The notes under the pieces: generated by a model
The model's input: only the letters and a program-made list of their open reading frames with translations
Database searches by the model: none
Told to the model about the DNA's origin: nothing
Program-made: the position numbers and the translations under genes
In this document: in pieces, positions 12,376 through 18,722 of the stretch
How the letters are laid out: each line of letters begins with the position of its first letter
Position numbering within the stretch: the stretch's first letter is position 1
Source of the DNA: Chromera velia
Lineage: Eukaryota > Sar > Chromeraceae
Length of the DNA: 18,722 nt
Direction: 5' to 3'
Assembly: GCA_018398765.1 (NCBI GenBank)
Contig: JAHBMJ010002246.1
Coordinates: 2,085 to 20,806, forward strand

Positions 12376-13662
12376 ATGGAGCCGACCATGGAGGAGAGAG
12401 GGGAGAAACGAAAGTGGGATGGCATTCTTTCGAGAGAGAAGGTCATTCAGCGTCGTCTCGGGTGTCTTGGTATGTATGTCCGTTTGCGATATCTTTACAT
12501 GTGTGGGTCTGAGACCAATTGGCCGAGTATGCAGAAGCATCTCAGATCTGTGACATGCATCGGAAAGAAGACAGCCTTCCTAGTTGCCCAGCAGTACTTT
12601 CTCACTGTTTTTGTGAGGGCTCGCTATGCAGTAGATATGACTGTTGCTGAGGCCCTGCAGTTTTTTTTGGGAAAGGACTGCATTCAGTACACCCGAGATA
12701 GACACAAAAAGAAGATGCGTGCATATATCAATCCCGATTTCCAAATTCTATCTGAGCCACTCGAGAGAGAGACAAAGCCAACGAAATCTACCTGGGGTGG
12801 GGCGAGACGGGGGAACTTCAAGGCAGACATTCTTGCTCAGTCTGCAAAGGGCACCCAGGACCTGAAAGCTCTCTTCATCTGGGCCCTCTTGATTTATCGC
12901 AAGCACTTCCCCTCCCACTTCTTCTGTCCTTCGATTTTTTCTGATCGTTACATTGAACACATGTTTGAAATTATGAGAATGTGCATTCGTGCAAAGACAG
13001 AACTCTCTGTCAAGCAGTTTGTGGACATAGTCCGAAAGATCCATGCTGCACGTTTGGGCCCTTTTTTTGAACTCCTCCGATGTAGGGATGGCCGGCCAGT
13101 CAGACAGAAGAAAGAGGCGTGCAAGTGTAAGAAGTGTGCGGGAGCCTATCCGACGGATACAGAGTTGGAGCAGGTGATGGAAGAAGAGCGAGCAGCGCTT
13201 CGTGCTATGCTTGAAGGGTTTGGCATGCACGGTCTATCTCTTTTCCCCCCTGTCGAGTCGTTTAGTGACGGCCGTCTTGTACAGTCCCTCGACTCCGTTG
13301 TTGACGAGCTTGACTCTGCTAACTCTGCTCACCTCTTTAGTTCAGAGGAGAAGAGCGGAGAAGAAGAGGAAGAGAACAAGACAGAAGAAAGAGATGATCA
13401 GGACGAAATGACCTCGGAAGAATCGCGAGAAGATGAGCTGGTTCCCCACCTTTTTGATTTCTCCCTTCCTTTGCAACAAGTTCTCAGACAGGTGGCCGTA
13501 GAGGAAGGAAAGAGGGGTAAGGGGAGAGAAAGGAAAAGCTCACCGCTGCACAATAGTGAGGGAATGTACCTCGGTACCATTGCCGCGAGGGGCTTTCAGA
13601 AGTTTCGACCCGTCTCCTCCACAAACAGACAGCAGCAAGGACGCCTGCGTTTTCAGTCATAG
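12376..13662 (+). CDS. unrecognised 428-aa transposon protein downstream of the OTU gene
   Basis: A single uninterrupted frame starts at ATG 12376, one codon after the OTU stop and in the same frame, and ends at TAG 13660. The amino-terminal half is basic and helical. About residues 190-230 contain FSDRYIEHMFEIMRMCIRAK, a helical segment that vaguely recalls the carboxy-terminal helices of P/KDZ/hAT-type transposases; this resemblance is an inference. A CKCKKC cluster (13120-13137) could bind zinc. The carboxy-terminal third is strongly acidic (glutamate and serine rich) and then basic. Position inside the inverted termini and tight coupling to the protease suggest a mobilisation role. I cannot place a catalytic triad. 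Confidence 0.7.
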   Translation: MEPTMEERGEKRKWDGILSREKVIQRRLGCLGMYVRLRYLYMCGSETNWPSMQKHLRSVTCIGKKTAFLVAQQYFLTVFVRARYAVDMTVAEALQFFLGKDCIQYTRDRHKKKMRAYINPDFQILSEPLERETKPTKSTWGGARRGNFKADILAQSAKGTQDLKALFIWALLIYRKHFPSHFFCPSIFSDRYIEHMFEIMRMCIRAKTELSVKQFVDIVRKIHAARLGPFFELLRCRDGRPVRQKKEACKCKKCAGAYPTDTELEQVMEEERAALRAMLEGFGMHGLSLFPPVESFSDGRLVQSLDSVVDELDSANSAHLFSSEEKSGEEEEENKTEERDDQDEMTSEESREDELVPHLFDFSLPLQQVLRQVAVEEGKRGKGRERKSSPLHNSEGMYLGTIAARGFQKFRPVSSTNRQQQGRLRFQS

Positions 13663-14103
13663 ACAAAGCAAGCTGTGATCGAAGACGACAGAGAAGGGAA
13701 TGGGTTTCAAGTGTATGGTGTGTACGAGTTGATGTCAATCAAACTCACAGACAGAAAAAAAACAGCAGTGCATTGCATGTTCGCTTATGTTGAAGAGCTC
13801 CGTATCGCATGCTAGGAAGGGTCATCAGCAGGAAGACTGTATCGCAGACAGTCAATCAAAAAATCAGATGTTGAGAAAGGATACGCTGTGATCACACCTC
13901 TTGGAAGAGATGGAGACGGGAAGTTCTTCCTCGACCATGGAGTCGCGCACTGCATGGACCTCGTTCCTCTGTCAGACTTTGGTTGTGCTGTTGAGTTTCG
14001 GGGAGGGTGCATCGTGAAATTCAATCAGAAAGTGGGAGGGGGGGCATTCAAGCCTGCATCTTTGTTCTTCAATTTCGAACTTCGCTCCCATATGGTCTCG
14101 TGA
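13663..14103 (+). CDS. possible in-frame continuation of the 428-aa protein
   Basis: The frame continues after TAG 13660 for 50 codons to a second TAG (13813), then for 95 codons to TGA 14101. The translation has ordinary protein composition (QVYGVYELMSIKL, then VEKGYAVITPLGRDGDG). No shift of frame is needed. It is either a carboxy-terminal part reached by reading through TAG, an exon joined by splicing (TTTTCAG at 13656 is a possible acceptor), or decayed sequence. Confidence 0.35.
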
Positions 14104-14158
14104 GGAGATCAATTTGTAGCACGCACTCAGCAGTCCAACGCAGTGAGGCAGAGAAGGT

Positions 14159-14325
14159 GAGAGAGACAGAGAGCAATTTCAGTGAACGGCCTGTCTTCAC
14201 TGAGCAAGCAGGAGGCCAGAAATGAGCTTCGTGCCCGCTCTCTCGCCCTCACTGAGGGAAGAAATCCTGTTGAGGAAGTGGGAAGGGCAATTGTGTTTGA
14301 CTTATACGCAGATGTGAGACAGCAG
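14159..14325 (+). CDS. coding-like segment in the transposon, possible exon
   Basis: In the same frame as the upstream protein, but separated from it by TGA codons at 14101 and 14158, this stretch reads as a charged helical sequence (LSSLSKQEARNELRARSLAL, then EEVGRAIVFDLYADV) up to TGA 14326. A possible donor GTGAGA lies at 14314. I could not find an intron that links it in phase to the next segment. Confidence 0.3.
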
Positions 14326-14446
14326 TGATCTCCCCGCTCAGGAGAGACACTGCAGATAAATTTTGAATACAGATTTTCGCGAACGGTCTCCGCACCTTCC
14401 CCCTTTCTTGTGCCTTCATCACAACAAGTTGCCTCTCCGCTTGCAG

Positions 14447-14664
14447 GCTCTACCTAAACTTCTTCGTCTTCAAATTTTCTGGCAGCAGCTGGGGAAGAAC
14501 AGAGTGAGGCCCAGCAGAGAGAGGCAGAGAGACAAGAGCAACAAAAGAGGCTTGCTCTTTGTCAAGCACGTGGTCTTAGAGTGCGAGCTCGCCAAACGCA
14601 GGTGCAAGCCCGTGAAATCTGCAGGTTGAGCAATCTTGCTAATTCTGATTCAGAAGATGAATGA
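14447..14664 (+). CDS. possible last exon: coiled, glutamine-rich tail ending in acidic residues
   Basis: It begins after a good acceptor (CTCTCCGCTTGCAG, ending at 14446). In the frame that ends at TGA 14662 it gives a glutamine/glutamate/arginine-rich coil (EAERQEQQKRLALCQARG) and the acidic end SDSEDE. A TAA at 14455 lies three codons into this frame, so either the exon starts later, the TAA is a mutation, or another frame is used. AT-rich DNA follows, fitting a 3' end. Confidence 0.35.
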
Positions 14665-14862
14665 ATAGAGATGTTATATATGATCATATACTGGCACTGA
14701 GCTATGTATGATGTAATCTAGGATGTAATATTGATATTGTATGATTATATATGATAAAATGTAGAAAACCTAGGCATGAATAGTATTTTAAAGACAATAT
14801 ATCGATTTATTTATACGTTATTATTTTTTTATTTTTTTTATATTCTTTGAATGAGATTTGCT
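14665..14862. other. AT-rich 3' region of the transposon
   Basis: About 200 bases of TA and T-rich sequence with no gene, followed by the subterminal repeat copy and the terminus. It probably holds the transcript end of the transposon genes. Confidence 0.4.
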
Positions 14863-14882
14863 AGGCCGCAAATTTGGATAGA

Positions 14883-14913
14883 CTTGATTGGCCACGCTGC
14901 AAGCGCGGACGAT
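14883..14913 (+). repeat. diverged subterminal repeat unit near the right end
   Basis: CTTGATTGGCCACGCTGCAA and following bases match the left array units in direct orientation, as does the preceding GGCCGCA...GATAGACTTGA (14864-14887 against 9751-9774). The subterminal units are therefore direct while the termini are inverted. Confidence 0.7.
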
Positions 14914-14928
14914 CTTGATATTTTTTTT

Positions 14929-14956
14929 TTAAGTAGACATTAGGTTCAGGGAGGTA
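14929..14956 (-). repeat. right terminal inverted repeat of the OTU transposon
   Basis: This is the reverse complement of the left terminus with two mismatches. A run of T lies just inside it. Confidence 0.85.
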
Positions 14957-14964
14957 CTGCCAGA
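14957..14964 (+). repeat. right target-site duplication CTGCCAGA
   Basis: Exact copy of 9708-9715, directly after the right terminus. Confidence 0.85.
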
Positions 14965-15025
14965 CAGCGATTAGCTCTCTGTCCAAGACAGTGAATTCTT
15001 TTGCACTTAATTAAATCCTTGTTCA

Positions 15026-16309
15026 ATGCAAGGCGTGGGCCCATCACCTCAGATAGTGCCAACTGAGGACCGGCAGTCTGATGCCTTGTATTCTCCTCTG
15101 GGGGATGGACGTCCCTCTTTCGCTATTTTTTCCTGTCACGCCGGGATCTTCAGAGACATCCTCTGGCCCCTACTCCCAGGTTGTCGTAGCCTTCTCTTCC
15201 GATCCATCTGCAAGAGCATGGCACAGATGGAGACAGACAGGCTGACGACGTCAGATGTCGTCCTCGAGTCAGAATCCCTCCTGTGGGCAGACCCTCTGCG
15301 CATGATGTGGGAGAAATACGATGACAGCGAGACAGAACACAAGGGAAAAGATTATTTCCCCTGCACTTGCCCCCAATATCTCCTCTGCAAGGCCTCTCGA
15401 CGGGGCGCCCCTTCCGTTGTGTGCCGCATTCTATCCCTTCTCCCGCCCACTTGGAAACTCTCTATGAGTACCGCTCCCGCAGGAATGTATGGTTTAGATG
15501 TTAACTTCGGCATTTGTTTTTGGCTGGACGCAGATAGCAAGGAAAGGTGGTTGGTGAAGGGGGGGACAGATATCATCTGGCGTTTTTGGTGTCGTCAAAG
15601 CTTGAGGGAGGGCATGTTGTACAGTGCGTTGCTACGGGGTAACGTGGCTGTCCTCCGTTAGGTCCTGCAGAGGGATCCGGAGGTTTTGGAGAAGCTAAGA
15701 ACAGATGAGAGGAAGAACGGAACGCGCAGCAGGTTTGATCGAGAGGGGTGGTCTTCTCTCCTTCTGCCTGCGTTGCGGTCGGAAAATCCCAAGAAGGCTT
15801 TGGCCTGGCTTCTGTCTGTGGGGGTTGCAGAGGAGTGCCCAGAGTGGGCGTCTTTGTTGAAAGATCTGATCATGAAGAATTGGAAGAGGGATTCAGAGGA
15901 GGGGGGGTGGGGCAGGGTTTCTCTACCGTTTCTGGACTTTCTCATGAGTTGCAAAGTCCTCGACTTTTCTGACGTGCCCAAACTGCTCATCGAGCTGGGG
16001 CAGCTTGAGGACTTAAAGAGGTTAAAGAGACGTTACATGAAGAGAATTTTGTGGAACGCATGTGATTCTGTGTCGAATGCCTTGAAAAAATCAGTGCCTC
16101 CTTCAAGTGAGGGAGGGGGAGGGCAAGAGGAGCACGGAGCAATGATTGGAAGTGGTGGGGGTGTCACGGAGGATGCGGGGGTGGCCCTGTCTCCCTCTGC
16201 AGGTGGCAACGTGGGGGAGGTAATGGAAACAGCGCAGGGGGGGGATCCGACACAGGTAGCTGATGGTATGAGCAGCGTGCAGATTCAGGCAGGGCTTCTT
16301 GGCATGTAA
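15026..16309 (+). CDS. hypothetical protein, helical-repeat type, one in-frame TAG
   Basis: The frame runs from ATG 15026 (an in-frame TAA lies just upstream at 15008) to TAA 16307, interrupted once by TAG at 15659. Both sides look coding and join without a frame change: REGMLYSALLRGNVAVLR before, VLQRDPEVLEKL after, a pattern reminiscent of ankyrin-type helical repeats. The amino-terminal part contains a Cys-rich CTCPQYLLCK and a leucine/serine stretch that could be F-box-like (weak). The carboxy terminus is glycine rich and disordered. The OTU transposon sits 62 bases before the ATG, in what would be its promoter. There is no recognised family. It may be a functional gene with a recoded TAG, an intron ending at CCTCCGTTAG, or a pseudogene. 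Confidence 0.55.
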
Positions 16310-16698
16310 CTGACTGTACTGACAATTGAAACTTTTGTACTAGAAAGTGACTTTTAATTTTCTATATATTACACTAAATTTTATATAAAAAACTAAGTTT
16401 TTAAAGCACTTAGAATGATTCTATTTATTGTTTCTTACCTGCATGAAAGTATGAACAACTCTTAAAGATAAGGTTTAATGGGTTTGTGGTATGTATGTTG
16501 GAAATTGTTGGACGTGAGTGAGGTGAAAGAGTTATAGTATGTTAATATGTCGGAGAGTGATTGCAGACTCTACAGGCATATGACAATGCGCAGTGTAATG
16601 CACAAACAAGCTAACTTTTACTTCTAATGGAATACGCCGAATCCGCACACTGATGTAAGGAGGGAGCACACAGCGGGCAACCCCCATGAAAGGTAAGA
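16310..16698. other. AT-rich intergenic spacer
   Basis: No gene, RNA or repeat structure is seen. The first 80 bases are very AT rich and probably contain the 3' end of the preceding gene's transcript. Confidence 0.4.
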
Positions 16699-17481
16699 AT
16701 GAATGTCCGCAAACAGATCTGCCAATTTGATACCCATAGAAAGCAGTTCAACCAAAAAAATGTTGAGCACTATGACCGTGCAAGAGGTAAATGCTTAGCT
16801 TCTGAAAGCCTGATCGATCCATGGCCTCTAGCCAGAGGGCCTTGCCCACGACCGGCCATCATAGCGTTCTTGTTTTTTCTAGGTGAGGCCCGGCACTGGC
16901 CACTGGGTCTTAGTCCACCCAAGAGCCCTACCTCCAAATTTTCATGCAAATAAAAGCTATGCCTCACTCCCACAACTTCAGATCACCCGAGATTACCAGC
17001 CGTAATGCTTCCTCACAAAACCCAAGCACCGACAAACGGTCCTCCGAGAAAAGTTCAGTCTGACCTGCAGCACAGATATGCAAAAATTCATAAAGTGGCT
17101 TACCTTTTGGCCACCCACAGCTGGCCCCTTCATCCAGAAAGCCTTTCCAGCTCCTCATCTAGAGCTTGTTAGAGCGCACGCATGGAAGGGATTCAATAGA
17201 AGCTTTACTGGGGCAACTTCGTAGGCCTCTTTGCATGGAGACGGGCTAGGAGACGGGCCGTGCCCTTCGTGATGGAAGATCGAAATTGCCTTCTCAGGGC
17301 AACCAGTAGAGTGAATGTCATAAACCCAAGAAAAAGCAAAGAAGCCAATCCTCTGGGCTTTCGATAAAGCCTACTTTCATCGCTGGAGAGCAAGTCTGTG
17401 TGATGGGAGAGAGGCGGCACTAGGTCGTGCTTTGATCGACTTGAAACATTCGATGGAAAGCCGATTTTGGGAGCCGATTTT
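16699..17481. other. region with weak minus-strand frames, function unclear
   Basis: Two short minus-strand frames have protein-like composition. One is 17158-16964 (MRSWKGFLDEGASCGW at the start, ending SGDLKLWE). The other is 17516-17205, with one hydrophobic stretch (LLFLGFMTFTLLVAL) and a basic tail. They may be exons of one gene or chance frames. A short tandem GCCGATTTT repeat lies at about 17460-17481, next to the start of the long inverted repeat. Confidence 0.25.
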
Positions 17482-18722
17482 AGATCGGCTGACCATATGA
17501 CGGCCCCGGAAGGCAAGCTACGCGTTATGGGCCAGGGCCCAGCCAGCCATCAAGGCCAAAAAGCACTTCCCGGCTGCGCGCTGACCCATCAAAATGCCGA
17601 TCTAAAAAATTTTCAGTCAGGTCTTCAGAAAGTTCTCCTCCACTCAGAAAGTCGGGTCAACAGAATGGGCTTCTATCCACAAAATCTCGTTGTCAAGCGT
17701 TCCATTGAATTGTATTAGAAGGCTTGACAATGACAAAATTGTGTTCAGCCTGTTATTCCAGAACCTCATTTTTGGAGGGGTTACAGATTCCGGAGTTTTT
17801 TCCCCCTCCGGTATCTGTGTTGGCTGGACACCTCTGGTTACTTGTGGGAGTGGTTGCCTCGGTGCAAAGGAGTTGTCCAACAACTAGAAGGGTTGCCAGA
17901 CTGGTTTGGATCGCTCAATTAGGTCAGTTCATTTTGTGTCATTCCATCAGCAACAGGGAGGGGTGGACCTTCTCGCAGGGGTACGAAGCGGCGGAATTTC
18001 GTACCCCTGGTGGAGGGGGGGGGTCCGACCTCCTCTGCAGGTTTGCGTCCAAAATGTGTCTAGGAGTGTTACCCCTGGTGGAAGGGGGGGGTCCGACCTC
18101 CTCTGCACGTTTACGTCCAAAATGTGTCTAGGAAACACTCCTAGACACATTTTGGACGCAAACCTGCAGAGGAGGTCGGACCCCCCCCCTCCACCAGGGG
18201 TACGAAATTCCGCCGCTTCGTACCCCTACAAGAGGGTCCACCCCCCCCTGTTGCTGGTGGAATGACATAAAACGAACTGACCTGATTGAGCGACCCAAAC
18301 CAGTTCAGCAACCCTTCTAGTTGTCGGATAACTCCTTTGCACCAAGGCAACCACTCCCACAAGCAACCAGAGGTGTCCAGCTAACACAGATACCAGAGGG
18401 AGAAAAAACTCCGGAATCTGTAACCCCTCCAAAAATGAGGTTCTGGAATAACAAGTTGAACACGATTTCGTCATTATCAAGCCTTCCAATACAATCCAAT
18501 TGAACGCTTGACAACAAGATTTTGTGGATAGAGGCCCATTCTGTTGACCCGGCTTTCTGAGTGGAGGAGAACTTTCTGAAGACCTGACTGAGAATTTTTC
18601 AGATCGGCATTTTGATGGGTCAGCGCGTAGCCAGAAAGTGCTTTTTGGCCTTGGTGGCCGGCCGGGCCCTGGCCCGCAACGTGTAGCTTGCCTTCCGGGG
18701 CCATCACATGGTTGGCTAATCT
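17482..18722. repeat. long inverted repeat (foldback), arms about 585 bp, 5-nt loop
   Basis: The left arm 17482-18133 and the right arm 18139-18722 are reverse complements with scattered differences, meeting at the loop AACAC (18134-18138). The innermost 17 bases, CCAAAATGTGTCTAGGA, pair exactly. The left arm is longer by one 68-bp tandem unit. The right arm runs to the window edge, so the full length is unknown. Open frames on each strand mirror one another and are not taken as genes. It is probably a foldback transposon or an inverted pair of repeats; a transcript would form a long hairpin. Confidence 0.85.
18002..18137 (+). repeat. two 68-bp tandem units at the tip of the left arm
   Basis: Units 18002-18069 and 18070-18137 both contain TACCCCTGGTGG, a G run of eight or nine, TCCGACCTCCTCTGCA and CCAAAATGTGTCTAGGA. 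The right arm has a single copy, so the duplication arose in one arm only, or one copy was lost from the other. Confidence 0.85.

Larger units (their letters stand above)
9716..14956 (+). mobile_element. 5.24-kb DNA transposon with 8-bp target duplication encoding an OTU protease
   Basis: The termini TACCTCCCTGAACCTAATGT are inverted copies at 9716 and 14956, with 26 of 28 bases matching (9716-9743 and 14929-14956). They are bracketed by exact 8-base duplications. Eight-base duplications are typical of the hAT, P and KDZ superfamilies. The TACCT start does not fit the usual hAT terminus, so I leave the superfamily open. Inside are subterminal palindromic 33-bp repeats, a five-exon OTU-protease gene, a 428-aa protein and more coding-like segments, all on the plus strand. 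KDZ and some other transposons are known to carry cysteine-protease domains. No DDE catalytic triad could be assigned by eye, so autonomy is unproven. Confidence 0.8.

Noticed and set aside
12748-13230. Minus-strand 160-codon frame
   Set aside because: It is antisense to the uninterrupted 428-aa frame, which is longer and continues the frame of the OTU gene.
17690-18489. Similar frames on opposite strands (about 135 and 87 codons)
   Set aside because: They mirror each other because they lie in the two arms of the inverted repeat. No domain is visible and one arm's frame is altered by the 68-bp duplication.

Overview
The window is nuclear DNA from a eukaryote, probably a protist or alga. Several genes can be assembled only by removing GT-AG introns with pyrimidine-rich, (T/C)GCAG-type ends, base composition is balanced, and microsatellites and mobile elements are dense. 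The overall look recalls chromerid alveolates such as Chromera, but nothing in the sequence proves that.

Left part (1-4079). The window opens inside a Ty1/copia retrotransposon. It contains the reverse transcriptase and RNase H part of Pol, broken by one frameshift, then a polypurine tract and a complete 565-bp 3' LTR (TGAGATTG...CAATCTCA). Gene-free, microsatellite-rich DNA follows. Middle part (4080-7967): a three-exon minus-strand gene for an 11-helix membrane protein with the layout of equilibrative nucleoside transporters (ENT/SLC29). Its first intron is built largely of microsatellites, including a tandem array of the 5' splice site itself.

Two DNA transposons follow. The first (7970-9329) has 63-bp perfect inverted termini flanked by TA and carries a spliced three-exon gene of unknown function whose reading frame runs through the right terminus. 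The second (9716-14956) is a 5.24-kb element with 28-bp inverted termini and an exact 8-bp target duplication (CTGCCAGA). It has subterminal 33-bp palindromic tandem repeats and encodes an OTU-type cysteine protease in five exons, followed three bases later and in the same frame by an unrecognised 428-aa protein and further coding-like segments. Successive frames in this element are separated mostly by TAG, without a frame change, and the neighbouring gene at 15.0-16.3 kb also carries one in-frame TAG. This is the most unusual signal here.

Right part (15.0-18.7 kb): a gene of unknown function with helical-repeat character, AT-rich spacer, a poorly understood region with weak minus-strand frames, and finally a long inverted repeat with about 585-bp arms and a 5-nt loop, running to the window edge.

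Four or five independent repeat elements in 18.7 kb mark this as a repeat-rich accessory region around two or three genes. The OTU element is the best candidate for an undescribed system: a DNA transposon coupling a deubiquitinase-like protease to an unknown, possibly transposase-related protein.
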